Assembly: GCA_947382645.1 (NCBI GenBank) | Contig: CANDAE010000015.1 | Span: 14,671-78,670 of the forward strand | Length of the DNA stretch: 64,000 nucleotides | Direction of reading: 5' to 3' | Source of the DNA: Suilimivivens sp009774465 | GTDB lineage: Bacteria > Bacillota > Clostridia > Lachnospirales > Lachnospiraceae | In this document: piece after piece, positions 33,433 through 42,730 of the stretch | How the letters are laid out: every line of letters begins with the position of its first letter | Position numbering within the stretch: position 1 is the first letter of the stretch | The notes under the pieces: model-generated | What the model saw: the letters and a program-made list of their open reading frames with translations, nothing else | Told to the model about the DNA's origin: nothing | The model's database searches: none | Position numbers and translations under genes: made by a program

Positions 33433-34716
33433 CTACAGTTCAATTCCATTCTCCAGGCAAAGCTTTCTCGCACTTTCCACCGAATCAATCCCTGTAGCAT
33501 TTTTAATCGGTGCAAACTCCTTATTTCTTACTACCTCAAATGGAATACAACTGCCCATTTCCCGTACCATATCCAAAACCAGCTGTTCAAATTTATATCC
33601 GTTAGGAGACTGTGGCTTTATCTTTTCTCCTTTTTCATTCAAGTAGGGAATTTTCTTTTCCGCCATATGAAGCGGCAGATTCCGGTCACGTATTTTCTCG
33701 AGCTCTTCCACTTTAAACAGATAATTCAAAATTACACCAAAGTAATATGCCGGATCTCCATTTTCATCCTTTGCATTCATCAATTCATCTGTCAACTCAT
33801 AGTACTCAACGATAGAAGTCTTTCCATCTTCAAGGCAGATTACTCCGATTCTTTCATCCGGTGCACACTTGCGCACCACCTTGGCTCCTGAAGTACAGCC
33901 ATTCGCGAGCACTGCTCCTACAAAGCAGGGATCGGCAATTCTCTGCAGTACATTGTCTACCGCAAAAACATTAAGCCATTCCACACCGTCTTCTATCATC
34001 TTTTTGGCAACGCCCCATTTATGCATGGAAGAATACCAGCCACCGCTTCCGTTGGGAGAAATTGATATTTTCCATTTTTCTTCCATATATACTTTCCCGT
34101 TAAGATCACATCCCGGCGCCATTTCCTGCATAAAAAAGCTGACATACTCACTCTTATATCCAAAATAATCATGTTCTTCCAGGAATTTGACAGTGGTTTC
34201 ATGATTCTTGTCACTTGTCATGATATAGAGAGGCACCCAAGCCTCTGCCCTGTTTACCACATCAAGAAGATTTTCTATTAGTCGCTGAAATATATACACT
34301 TCTTTGTTAATTCCAATATTATATACACCCTTGGGATCGTCTGTCCCCAATCGGGTGCCCATGCCTCCGGCAAGTAAAACTGCACCAATCTTTCCTTTCT
34401 TTATGGCATCCAGTCCAATTTGATCAAACTCTTCTTTTCTTTCCTCAATTTGGGAAAGCTGCATAACAGATAGGGGGGTAATTTTTCCCCTTTTGGCGCC
34501 TTCTTTATGCTTTTCAAAAGAAGCCAAAACAGAAAAATCAGTTTCTTCTATTTGAGCAAGCAAACTTTCCTGCTGCTCACTTGTCAATTCATCATAATAT
34601 TTCAGTGCATGCTCCTGTCCCGCTGCTTTCAATTTTTCCAAGGCCTGTCCAAAATTCATATTTATACCCATCTGTGCGTTGCGACGCGCATACAGATCAA
34701 TAGGTTGAATACGCAT
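33433..34716 (-). CDS. UDPGP-family nucleotidyltransferase with repeat-derived N-terminus
   Basis: 427 residues including a 19-residue leader MRIQPIDLYARRNAQMGIN from the 74-bp repeat. The core has the uridylyltransferase motif LLAGGMGTRLGTDDPKGVYNIG, then YIMTSDKNHE and GSGGWYSSM typical of eukaryote-type UDP-sugar pyrophosphorylases (UDP-glucose or UDP-GlcNAc). It makes a UDP-sugar from UTP and a sugar-1-phosphate. A start at the internal ATG (34659) would give the usual family N-terminus, but it lacks a ribosome site, whereas AAGG stands ten bases before 34716. It is located 125 bases before galE. Confidence 0.9.
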   Translation of the reverse strand: MRIQPIDLYARRNAQMGINMNFGQALEKLKAAGQEHALKYYDELTSEQQESLLAQIEETDFSVLASFEKHKEGAKRGKITPLSVMQLSQIEERKEEFDQIGLDAIKKGKIGAVLLAGGMGTRLGTDDPKGVYNIGINKEVYIFQRLIENLLDVVNRAEAWVPLYIMTSDKNHETTVKFLEEHDYFGYKSEYVSFFMQEMAPGCDLNGKVYMEEKWKISISPNGSGGWYSSMHKWGVAKKMIEDGVEWLNVFAVDNVLQRIADPCFVGAVLANGCTSGAKVVRKCAPDERIGVICLEDGKTSIVEYYELTDELMNAKDENGDPAYYFGVILNYLFKVEELEKIRDRNLPLHMAEKKIPYLNEKGEKIKPQSPNGYKFEQLVLDMVREMGSCIPFEVVRNKEFAPIKNATGIDSVESARKLCLENGIEL

Positions 34717-34730
34717 TTTTATTCAACCTT
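34657..34730 (-). repeat. 74-bp start-codon-bearing repeat, copy 2
   Basis: 68 of 74 bases match copy 1 (6543-6616) with no gap. The 10-bp stem around the ATG is identical. The second hairpin differs in bases that partly keep pairing. The repeat ends exactly at the next in-frame ATG in both copies, after which the sequences are unrelated. Confidence 0.9.
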
Positions 34731-34747
34731 GCTCCTATCTGTGTGCT

Positions 34748-36688
34748 TTATGCACACTTTTCAAATACAGCCTTTACAAAAACGCCTTCTTCCTTCATGT
34801 CAATTACGATTGTTTCTTCTTCAGAAACTACTGCATTTTCCCAGCCAACAAAGCGATACCCTTCATTTGGCACGGCCGTTAATGTGACCTGATAATCTGT
34901 ATAATATTCTCCACACCATTGCATTGTTTCATCAAATAAAATATCTGTCGTATTCACAATTACTTTCCCTGCATCCACATAGTCGTTTTCCACCGTTAAT
35001 AATGCCGGATTTCCTGACAACTCAAAATCATTTTTTATATGCTGCAAGACATATGCTGTTCTGTTATTCATAAAAAACTGCACATCAGCTACAGCATCCT
35101 GAAACATTTGGCTTTCTTCCACTCCAAAAAACCTTTTCAGATGTAAATTCATCGCATCACTCATTAAAGCCAAATGACCAGAAATCATGTCATTTACTCT
35201 TTCCTCTGCAAATGAAGTATTGATAATATCCATAAAGCTAGTTACAAATTGTCTTTTAAAATCTTCATTTTGGCACAAATTATTAAACATCCTGCTATTA
35301 TCCATTGTCATACGAAGAACATCCCAATCAACACTCTCTGATTTCAGTGCCCCGGAATTTACATCAAACATAAGCCAGCGCCATTTACCATCTTCGTATT
35401 CTCCATCTCCAATTTCGCGGGTTCTCCAAACCGCAAAATTAGAAACAGGCCAATCTCCATACCTGCCATAATAAATTTCAGCAGCAAAATAATCAATAAA
35501 GCTTTGTATATCAAGTAATTCACAAGCGTGTGCATAATTCTCATCAATGGTGAAATCAGTGTTTTCCATATACGCCATCATTTCAGTATATAATTCGTAA
35601 TCTTCTGCTTCACCTTCTGCCAATTCACCATTCTTAATCATAACGACATCATCCTTATCTACATCATAATAATGTGCCGCAAATACATCATCATACTTTT
35701 CCGTGAGCCAGTATACGCCCCAATATTCACCATTTAGAAACATAATATATGGTTGAAAATGCATAGTTCCGAAGCTTCTGCCGGTTATCAATTCAGCCGC
35801 TAATCTGTCACGAAGTTTCGATGTAACATCTCCTCCTCCGGCAAACAAAGTTACGGTATCAGCCATATAATTCGTTCCAAATAAATCTACCAAAAACCTT
35901 CCTTCTTCATCATACTGTCTTCTTGCATAAATGTTCAAACTTCTCGGCAGAAATCCACGTCCTGCACCGCCCTGAACCCTTATACCGCATTCTTTATTAA
36001 GAAGTTGCTCCCGTTTTGCGCTAAAAATCTGGACATTGCAGTCACGTTCCCATTCTCTTCCACGTTGACGATAATTTGCTTCCCACCATGCCCAAGACAA
36101 AGTTGACTTATCTGTTTCACTGATAAATTTATCATAAGCCTGCCCAAGAACATAAATGCCATCTTCATAACCAAATAGATCCTCCGGCTCTGCCACAACA
36201 GATATAATATTAAATCCATCATATCCTGTTTTATTCTGATAGCCAACAAAATAGTTTTTTGTTTCTACTTCACTAAAATTCCCCTCGCTATCAAGATAAG
36301 CTGCCCTGACAACTGTGCACTTATCAACCAAATAAGCCGGAACATTATATTCAGGAGGTGTCTGATCACATGCTAAAATATCATCTTTTAAAAATCCTGC
36401 TGTTACATCATCCCTTGCAGAAAATACATTATTATTTTCCGTTGCGTCATTTATTAGAATTGGTTCCGTATATTTTATTGCATGTTCATCCGGTACAGAG
36501 CCATCTAATGTATAATAAATCTCTGTACCTCTCGGTGCATAGAGTCTAAGTCTGAAAGCATTTTCATAAAATCCTGACTCCTGAGAAAAAGTCAGCTCCG
36601 TATATTCACTTTCCCCTTTCAGAACAAGAAAGCACAGTATTACGCACAAAACTGTAAAACATGCCAAAACACTTCTTCTATTCATCAT
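34748..36688 (-). CDS. CotH-kinase family extracytoplasmic protein
   Basis: 646 residues. N-terminal signal anchor (VLACFTVLCVILCFLVL, about 6-22), then a chitobiase-C-like beta domain (LYAPRGTEIYYTLDGSVP), and a CotH kinase-like domain with VQGGAGRGFLPRSLNIYARRQY (quoted in part), YWGVYWLTEKYDD and WRWLMFDVNSG. A short C-terminal beta domain closes it. CotH proteins phosphorylate spore-coat proteins in Bacillus; here the export signal and neighbours point to the cell surface. Its target is unknown. Confidence 0.9.
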   Translation of the reverse strand: MMNRRSVLACFTVLCVILCFLVLKGESEYTELTFSQESGFYENAFRLRLYAPRGTEIYYTLDGSVPDEHAIKYTEPILINDATENNNVFSARDDVTAGFLKDDILACDQTPPEYNVPAYLVDKCTVVRAAYLDSEGNFSEVETKNYFVGYQNKTGYDGFNIISVVAEPEDLFGYEDGIYVLGQAYDKFISETDKSTLSWAWWEANYRQRGREWERDCNVQIFSAKREQLLNKECGIRVQGGAGRGFLPRSLNIYARRQYDEEGRFLVDLFGTNYMADTVTLFAGGGDVTSKLRDRLAAELITGRSFGTMHFQPYIMFLNGEYWGVYWLTEKYDDVFAAHYYDVDKDDVVMIKNGELAEGEAEDYELYTEMMAYMENTDFTIDENYAHACELLDIQSFIDYFAAEIYYGRYGDWPVSNFAVWRTREIGDGEYEDGKWRWLMFDVNSGALKSESVDWDVLRMTMDNSRMFNNLCQNEDFKRQFVTSFMDIINTSFAEERVNDMISGHLALMSDAMNLHLKRFFGVEESQMFQDAVADVQFFMNNRTAYVLQHIKNDFELSGNPALLTVENDYVDAGKVIVNTTDILFDETMQWCGEYYTDYQVTLTAVPNEGYRFVGWENAVVSEEETIVIDMKEEGVFVKAVFEKCA

Positions 36689-36697
36689 CTCAGTCTA

Positions 36698-37366
36698 TTA
36701 TCCTACTGTTTCTCCAGATTCAGCAACCCAATTAACACTTTCTACACCAGACACATCCGTAAGTTCATCTAAAACTTCAAGGTTTATTTCTCCCTTTGTC
36801 TTAATTTCCAAAATCAATTCTTCCCGCGTAGCATCCTTATTTGCTGTACGAATTTTCCAATTTACCACATAAGGTTTTAGCTTATCCTGAAACTGCTCTC
36901 TGTCAATTCCTTCTCCTGTCACAATCAGCAAATACCGATTCCATATCCCGGGAATTTTTGAAGAAATCATTAATACAATTGCAATGAATAACGCAGAAGT
37001 AAATGTCAGCTTATAGTTCTGCGAGCTCACACAAAGCCCTTCTGCAATTGCCCAGAAAATAAAAGTAGCATCTCTGCTGTCTTTTACTGCCGTTCTAAAA
37101 CGGACAATAGACAAAGCGCCAACCAAACCTAGTGAAATGGCTATGTTACTGCTTATCATCATCATAACAATTGTAGTAATCAGCAAAATAGCAACTAAAG
37201 ACCAGTTAAACTTTCTATTATATACTACCTTTTCCGATGTAATAAAATAGGTCAGATAAATAATCAAGCCGGCGGCAAGTCCGCATAACAATATAACTAA
37301 AGTTCTTTTTACTCCATAATTTGTACTGTTTGTGTAAAAATAACTGAGTACTTCTTCTTTTGACAT
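36698..37366 (-). CDS. DUF4956 membrane protein
   Basis: 222 residues. Four membrane segments: about 22-44, 54-74, 80-95 and 115-135, with the family signature SLGLVGALSIVRFRTAVKD. A soluble C-terminal domain of about 80 residues has an ACT-like beta-alpha pattern. DUF4956 genes habitually lie between VTC-domain and CotH genes, as here. GGAG precedes the ATG. The function is not established. Confidence 0.9.
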   Translation of the reverse strand: MSKEEVLSYFYTNSTNYGVKRTLVILLCGLAAGLIIYLTYFITSEKVVYNRKFNWSLVAILLITTIVMMMISSNIAISLGLVGALSIVRFRTAVKDSRDATFIFWAIAEGLCVSSQNYKLTFTSALFIAIVLMISSKIPGIWNRYLLIVTGEGIDREQFQDKLKPYVVNWKIRTANKDATREELILEIKTKGEINLEVLDELTDVSGVESVNWVAESGETVG

Positions 37367-37378
37367 AACACATCTCCT

Positions 37379-38083
37379 CTAATAATTAAAATCATAATAA
37401 ACTTTACGTCCAGAACAATACTTGCTATAACTACTCTGGGTTAAATCAAACTGTCCAAGTGCATCCTTTAAAAATCCCATGCATTTTCCGCTATACTTAA
37501 TTTCCAATACTGCAGTTTCACACATAATTGGCGTATAATTGACTTCAGGTGAAAAAATATCAAGATTTGCTTCTGTTGACCTGATTCCCATATCCAGCGT
37601 TACTCTTGTATCATACAAAGGATATTGATAAGCCAGCCTGTCATATTCAACCATCACCACCGGCCTGTAGCATCCCTGCCTCATAATTTGGTACGCTTTC
37701 ACTGCTGTTTCGCTATTTGGAAAATACCTTGTAAGTATCTCATAATGTCCTTTGGAAAGTGCTTCTGCATCTTCTTTCGAAAGGATAAGACTTTGCTTAT
37801 GCTGCAAATCCCCTTTCTTTTGCTTCAATTCCAGCTTACATACGGACTCATCTCCATTATAAGTTCTAAGTCTGACTTTTTTTCTGACATCAATTCCCGC
37901 TAACTTTTGCGCAAAATCAATATTATTAATTGATTCAAAATACACACTCCGTATCCTGTAAGCGTCCTTAATGCAATAATTATCTCTTGTCATAAGATGA
38001 TCCATGCACCTTTTTAAAGCCGGAATTTTCGCCAAAGGAATCACATATTTTATTTCCTTTCTATAAGCTGAAAGTTCCTCCAC
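37379..38083 (-). CDS. VTC-domain protein (polyphosphate polymerase-like)
   Basis: 234 residues. The VTC triphosphate-tunnel domain is recognisable: EIKYVIPLAKIPALKRCMDHLM, YRIRSVYFESINNIDFAQKL, KVRLRTYNGDESVCKLELKQKKG (basic and acidic tunnel residues) and VMVEYDRLAY (quoted in parts). In yeast this domain makes polyphosphate from ATP. The start is a GTG (38083) with GGAGG upstream. It is first in the VTC-DUF4956-CotH-UDPGP-galE order on this strand. Confidence 0.9.
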   Translation of the reverse strand: MEELSAYRKEIKYVIPLAKIPALKRCMDHLMTRDNYCIKDAYRIRSVYFESINNIDFAQKLAGIDVRKKVRLRTYNGDESVCKLELKQKKGDLQHKQSLILSKEDAEALSKGHYEILTRYFPNSETAVKAYQIMRQGCYRPVVMVEYDRLAYQYPLYDTRVTLDMGIRSTEANLDIFSPEVNYTPIMCETAVLEIKYSGKCMGFLKDALGQFDLTQSSYSKYCSGRKVYYDFNY

Positions 38084-38335
38084 ATTATGTCCTCCATTAT
38101 AGTATTATTATATCTTGATCTCATTAAACCAGTAAAAATCAATCTTTTTGCTTCCTTAATATATAAGGTCTCCCGCTTTTTTTCAAATATCCCTGATAAA
38201 TCTGTTGAAAAATAGAAAATTATATACCCTTAAGACTGTTTTTTATTATATCATTTCAAAAAAACCTTTTCAACCAAAACATCATCCTTCCCAAGTCCCC
38301 TGCATATAATAAACAAAAATCCCCGGAGGATATTT

Positions 38336-39085
38336 ATGGAGATTTATGTTGTAAAAAGAGGAGATACTGTGGATTCCATAGCTGCAAACTACGGAATTTC
38401 AGCTTCCTCCATTATCTTTAACAATCAACTTTCTTATCCTTATGCCCTGGCAATAGGCCAGGCTCTGCTTTTATCCACAGGGCCCTCCTCTTCTCCCACA
38501 TATACTGCCTATGTGAATGGATATGCCTATCCATTTATTGAGAGAAGCGTCCTAAATGAAACTCTTCCATATCTGACAACATTGTCAGTTTTTTCATACG
38601 GTTTTACCACGGAAGGAGATATTGTGCCTCCTGAACTTGATGACAATTTTATGATTCGTTCCGCCTGGGAAACCGGCGTACGCCCTATCCTTACTCTTAC
38701 CCCTTTCGGGCCTGACGGACAATTTAACAATTATCTGATTACCACAATGATAAACAATGAAACAATTAAAAATAATCTGTTGTCCAATCTGCTTTATACT
38801 GTTCAGGAAAAAGGATTTGGCGGTGTAGACATTGACTTTGAGTTTATTCTGCCTGACGATCGGATTCCCTTTGCAGAGTTTGTGGCAGATACCAGAAATT
38901 ATCTTGCTCCCTATGGCTATCAGGTATCCGTTGCCCTTGCTCCGAAAACTTCTGATTCCCAAAGGGGGCTTTTATATGAAGGCAAAGATTATGGGCTACT
39001 TGGCGCTGCCGCTGACAGCGTTCTTTTAATGACTTATGAATGGGGATATACATACGCATATTTATGTCGTATGTATTTTATTTGA
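38336..39085 (+). pseudogene. LysM-GH18 spore-type hydrolase, 3' half cut off at the prophage boundary
   Basis: 249 residues: one LysM repeat at the N-terminus (VVKRGDTVDSIAANYGIS) and the first part of a glycoside hydrolase 18 barrel with the catalytic motif GGVDIDFEF near residue 165. Such YaaH/SleL-type proteins are usually over 400 residues and act in the spore coat/cortex. The match stops after LLMTYEWGYTY, where relatives continue with GPP and several more barrel strands; here 13 unrelated residues follow. The break lies at about 39055, beside an inverted repeat and where phage-associated sequence begins. The missing part may lie beyond the right edge. Confidence 0.8.
39048..39076. repeat. 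Inverted repeat at the prophage/host junction (candidate att region)
   Basis: ATACATACG (39048-39056) and CGTATGTAT (39068-39076) are perfect 9-bp inverted arms around an 11-bp spacer. The left arm spans the point where the GH18 reading is lost. Recombinase cores often look like this, but the matching copy at the other end is outside the window. Confidence 0.5.
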
Positions 39086-39809
39086 AATATACCCACCATC
39101 TTGCTGTTTTCTTTCTCCTGTTAAATTCTTCCTGATATTTACGGGAAACCTTAATTATCTTACTTTCTAATTGTACTTGACTACTTCCGCCAATCAGTCC
39201 TGCCCAATGCATATTAACAAGGTAACTTTTATTAATCCGTATAAACTGATCATCTATACTCATTATTGCTTTTTCAATTTCATCCAACTTACCATAAAAG
39301 TAGGTAGGTGCTCCCATTGTATCACCATCTATATATATTTTTCTTGCTACTGAATGAAAGCATTTAATTCTTTCTAATGATATTTTGTATTCCATTTTAT
39401 TGAATTCAAATGTCCATAAATCTTGCGGATTAATTCTTTTTATTGCTGCTTTTAAGGTTTTTTCTATCCTTTTTTCCAGTTCTGCAATGCTAAGTTCTTT
39501 CGATATAAAACTAAATGGTTCAGCATTAACCATTTCTGCAAAATAATCATCATAATCTGATATATAGATTATTAAAGACTGAGGATTTATTTTCTTCAAT
39601 TCCCCTGCAAGAATCATTCCATTTGTTTCCTTTAGTTCTACATCCATATACACAATATCAAATTTATTGGATTGGCAATATTCCATTAGTTCAGTTTCAT
39701 CTTGATATCCTTTTACTTCAATATCATATATATCTGCATAATTGCTCAACATTTTAACTAACATTGCTGTATACGGGGCATTATCATCACATACCAAAAC
39801 TACAAACAT
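39078..39809 (-). CDS. LytTR-type response regulator at the prophage edge
   Basis: 243 residues: receiver domain with VCDDNAPY and the acceptor Asp in FDIVYMDVELKETNGM (about 57), then a LytTR DNA-binding domain (FHSVARKIYIDGDTMG, IDDQFIRINKSYLVNM). AgrA-like regulators normally pair with a quorum-sensing kinase, but none is present. The base composition is visibly more AT-rich than the phage genes beside it. GGAGG precedes the ATG. Its stop lies just beyond the junction inverted repeat, so it is probably prophage cargo, or a host gene carried at the boundary. Confidence 0.88.
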   Translation of the reverse strand: MFVVLVCDDNAPYTAMLVKMLSNYADIYDIEVKGYQDETELMEYCQSNKFDIVYMDVELKETNGMILAGELKKINPQSLIIYISDYDDYFAEMVNAEPFSFISKELSIAELEKRIEKTLKAAIKRINPQDLWTFEFNKMEYKISLERIKCFHSVARKIYIDGDTMGAPTYFYGKLDEIEKAIMSIDDQFIRINKSYLVNMHWAGLIGGSSQVQLESKIIKVSRKYQEEFNRRKKTARWWVYFK

Positions 39810-40040
39810 TGTTTTATCCTCCTACAGCAATTATACAGGGAATTATAGTTCATGCTACAGGAAATATTTGGTAATTCCAAAAATATCCAATTTGTTGAAA
39901 ATCTTTATTTGATAAAAGACTTATAGACTGGACAAATTTAGAGCATAAGAAGCAACATCTAAATTTGCAAAAGAAAAATCGAAAATAGATAGTATGACAC
40001 TTGTAAAAAGCTATGCAACCAGATGGGACGAATAGAAGAA

Positions 40041-40068
40041 CAGGCGGCAGGATAACACCCACCGCCTG
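40041..40068 (-). terminator. Terminator of the phage late operon
   Basis: Minus-strand CAGGCGG-N14-CCGCCTG followed by TTCTTCT, right after the endolysin stop. The rest of 39810-40040 shows only short, stop-rich frames. Confidence 0.7.
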
Positions 40069-40076
40069 TAAATCTG

Positions 40077-41318
40077 TTATGAAATTTGTGTGTTGCTCTG
40101 CTCATACAATTTAATTATAGTAACAACTCCCTGCTCTTCACACTGTTTTTGCGTCTTTCTGGCATTAGCAAGACTCATAAATTCCCCTGCCTGTAGCACG
40201 TACCGCATTCCTTCCGGTGCGGTCTGATCGGGTTGCACCGGTGCAACTTCCATTTTTACTGCCCGTTCAATCAATTGTGTAATGTGATCCCCATAAGAAT
40301 CTTTCGCTGCTCTTGCTGCTTCTAAACTGCTATATCCGGAATATCCGGGCACAGCCCATTTTCCTGATAACTGTTCAAAGGTTGGTGCACATCCCTTAGA
40401 AACATATTTGTACCTGGGATCAACACAAACCTGTACCAGCGGTTCTGCGGATGCATACGCTTTAAGGTGCTGGATCTGTGCCCGGATTCCTGTCCTTGCA
40501 TCCGGAAAAGAAAGCCCCGGCACACCGCCTGTAGCTCCGAGTCCTGCATAATTATGCTGGTCAGACTGCACATCACCGCCAAATCTAAAATAGCCTGTCT
40601 CAATAAGGCTTTGGCAAAATGCCCCGTCACCTCTTACGCCTTCTTTTTCTCCCTCTTCCAGAAAGATTTCTGCCATGTGGAGATAACTTGCAGCCTGTGG
40701 ATTTATAGTCAACAGCAAATCATTCAATTGTTCTTTCGTTGCAACGCTGGTTCCCATGATGGGGGTTTCATTCGTAATAATAGGGATACTGACATGATCC
40801 CATAAAGCTGCAAAAATCGCTGCAGCAACTCCCTGTGCACCGCCTGCTGCCTGGTACGTGTCTATATCCTGCTGATTGTCACAGAAGCATACTTCTATCA
40901 GCATGGATTTAGCTTTTGTCTTCCGGATTACATAAAGGCCGGAGCCTGCCTTTACACCCCGGTTTGTAAAACCAAGTGCTGATAAATTGGCGCACACGTC
41001 CAGGGCATCCTGATACTGCCTGCCTTCATAGGTATATACTTCCACTCCATGACCTGCATGTGATGTGGATGCATTGAAGTGTATGGAAATGAACCAGTCT
41101 AATTCCTGTCTGTTTGCCAGTACGACTGCTGCCGCTAAATATTCATTCCGCGTATTGGCCCGATCTATGGTGCAGTCGATTACAGTAACGCCTGCTGCCT
41201 TAAGCAGGTTCATAAGGGCATGTCCCACCAGCCTTGTATGCTCTGACTCCTTTATAATGCCAGCGGCACCATATCCGGCGCCGCTTATAGTATGTCCGCA
41301 GTTAATTCCTATCATCAT
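40077..41318 (-). CDS. Phage endolysin: amidase plus glucosaminidase domains
   Basis: 413 residues. The N-terminal N-acetylmuramoyl-L-alanine amidase (Amidase_3) has INCGHTISGAGYGA, SIHFNAS and IEVCFCDN with zinc-binding His/Glu. From about 195 to 330 a glucosaminidase-type domain follows (LHMAEIFLEEGEKEGVRGDGAFCQSLIETGYF, NYAGLGATGG, quoted in parts). A C-terminal SPOR-like or wall-binding tail ends it (RYVLQAGEFMSLANARKTQK). It should cut both the glycan and the stem peptide linkage at lysis. It follows the holin gene. Confidence 0.93.
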   Translation of the reverse strand: MMIGINCGHTISGAGYGAAGIIKESEHTRLVGHALMNLLKAAGVTVIDCTIDRANTRNEYLAAAVVLANRQELDWFISIHFNASTSHAGHGVEVYTYEGRQYQDALDVCANLSALGFTNRGVKAGSGLYVIRKTKAKSMLIEVCFCDNQQDIDTYQAAGGAQGVAAAIFAALWDHVSIPIITNETPIMGTSVATKEQLNDLLLTINPQAASYLHMAEIFLEEGEKEGVRGDGAFCQSLIETGYFRFGGDVQSDQHNYAGLGATGGVPGLSFPDARTGIRAQIQHLKAYASAEPLVQVCVDPRYKYVSKGCAPTFEQLSGKWAVPGYSGYSSLEAARAAKDSYGDHITQLIERAVKMEVAPVQPDQTAPEGMRYVLQAGEFMSLANARKTQKQCEEQGVVTIIKLYEQSNTQIS

Positions 41319-41322
41319 AAGA

Positions 41323-41811
41323 TCATTCCCCCTTCTGTTCGATCTTATTTTTTAGTACTGCTATGTAATTTTTAAGCCAGTCAGGGACAGGTGCGCCCAT
41401 TCTTCCTGCATTCTCAATGATTGACAAGGCTTCATTGAGTAAATACCATACTGCAACCATGATTCCGAAGAATGCTTTTAAGGTAATTTCAAGCCCAAGG
41501 TCTGACGCAACATGCAGGATAACCCAGTCCACCATCATTGCCACTGCAATTATACACAGATACCCTACTTTTTTAATGATTCCCTTTGCCCCTTTCTTGG
41601 AATTCCAGCCATAGGCAGAATCGTCCGGATGGTCAATCGCTTCTGTTTTGCTGGCCAGCATACCGGTAATATAATCAATCACCATTGCCACTGCCAGAAC
41701 CAGAAGAACATAAAATAATACTCCCAGCCTTGCAAACAGCCATGCTGCTACTGCTGATATCATCCCTGCTGCCCCTAATGTTACTGTTTTTACTGTGTTT
41801 ACATTTTCCAT
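41323..41811 (-). CDS. Phage holin (holin_4 / toxin-secretion type)
   Basis: About 162 residues with membrane segments at about 10-30, 35-52, 80-100 and 108-125. LLVLAVAMVIDYITGMLAS is the signature of the phage lysis holin family in clostridia. It should form membrane pores that release the endolysin. GGAG lies nine bases before the ATG at 41811; in-frame starts up to 41901 lack a ribosome site. Confidence 0.9.
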   Translation of the reverse strand: MENVNTVKTVTLGAAGMISAVAAWLFARLGVLFYVLLVLAVAMVIDYITGMLASKTEAIDHPDDSAYGWNSKKGAKGIIKKVGYLCIIAVAMMVDWVILHVASDLGLEITLKAFFGIMVAVWYLLNEALSIIENAGRMGAPVPDWLKNYIAVLKNKIEQKGE

Positions 41812-41863
41812 TTTCATCTTCTCCTTTTTAAATCTATTTTTGATTTTGCCTTTTCGGCAATAT

Positions 41864-41890
41864 AAAAACCAGATACATTTCTGCATCTGG
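41864..41890 (-). terminator. Terminator between tail-fibre and lysis genes
   Basis: Minus-strand CCAGATGCA-GAAA-TGTATCTGG then TTTTT. Lysis genes may need read-through or a promoter of their own. Confidence 0.8.
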
Positions 41891-41914
41891 CTTATATTCA
41901 TTGCTCTGTTTTTT

Positions 41915-42715
41915 TTATGAAATACATTTAATCAGCGGTCCATTATAACTTACATAATAAACATCTTCACCGAGCCTGATAAATGTCTGTGCATCACCTG
42001 CCAGAGGACTTCCATCAGGCAATGGACTATTACGTAACCCATAATAGCATCCCTCCGCTTTAAATATTGCGGGATTCCATTCTACTAATGGATATTTACC
42101 AGCATTGTTACTGTAGTCAGCAGGAAGTAAATTGAGATAAGGAGTAACACCACAGGAACTACTTCTTCCTATATCAATTGGTAATCCTTTGTCATTCAAG
42201 TCTATTGCATAAATACCATTAAAAGATCCCCAAGTGAAAAATCTTGAGTTTTTCCCGTTAATAATATTAGTAGCCTTAAAAAATCCAAATGCCTGAACAA
42301 ATGAAGGCGTTGTATAGTTTCTTGAAATAACAAGAATAAATGCTGTTGTTGGTTCTCCTAACAGTCTGACTTTAAAATTATAGTCTAAACCATTGGTATT
42401 AAAAATATCAGTAGATGATGCTGATCCTGCCACAACTGCTGTAGTATTAAATGCAAAAAAACAACTATAGTAATTATTATTTTGGTAAAAGTAGAATGTA
42501 ACAGGGGCTCCATTTATCCATAAATAATTTCCATCATAATTTACATCTACTCCACACTCGCCTAAAAACTCTACCAATGCATTATTTAATACATCCGTTC
42601 TTTCTCTGCTTATCTTTTCCGTTGCCAGCGTTCCGCTGGAAATTCCATATGATTTATTAATTGTTTCACTGGTACTGCTGGAAATTGATCCACTGAAAGA
42701 TTTAATTCTATCCAT
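41915..42715 (-). CDS. Phage protein of unknown function, probable tail-tip or receptor-binding part
   Basis: 266 residues, rich in Asn, Ser, Tyr and Phe, with beta-type patterns (YLWINGAPVTFYFYQNNNYY, FKVRLLGEPTTAFILVISRN). It is AT-rich compared with the baseplate genes and lies where host-range proteins sit, after the fibre gene. No family is recognised. AGGAGG precedes the ATG. Confidence 0.8.
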   Translation of the reverse strand: MDRIKSFSGSISSSTSETINKSYGISSGTLATEKISRERTDVLNNALVEFLGECGVDVNYDGNYLWINGAPVTFYFYQNNNYYSCFFAFNTTAVVAGSASSTDIFNTNGLDYNFKVRLLGEPTTAFILVISRNYTTPSFVQAFGFFKATNIINGKNSRFFTWGSFNGIYAIDLNDKGLPIDIGRSSSCGVTPYLNLLPADYSNNAGKYPLVEWNPAIFKAEGCYYGLRNSPLPDGSPLAGDAQTFIRLGEDVYYVSYNGPLIKCIS

Positions 42716-42730
42716 ATTTATTTTCTCCTC

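Noticed and set aside
39850..40062. A 70-codon minus frame between LytTR and endolysin
   Set aside because: No ribosome site, ends in the terminator region and resembles nothing; the plus strand there is full of stops.
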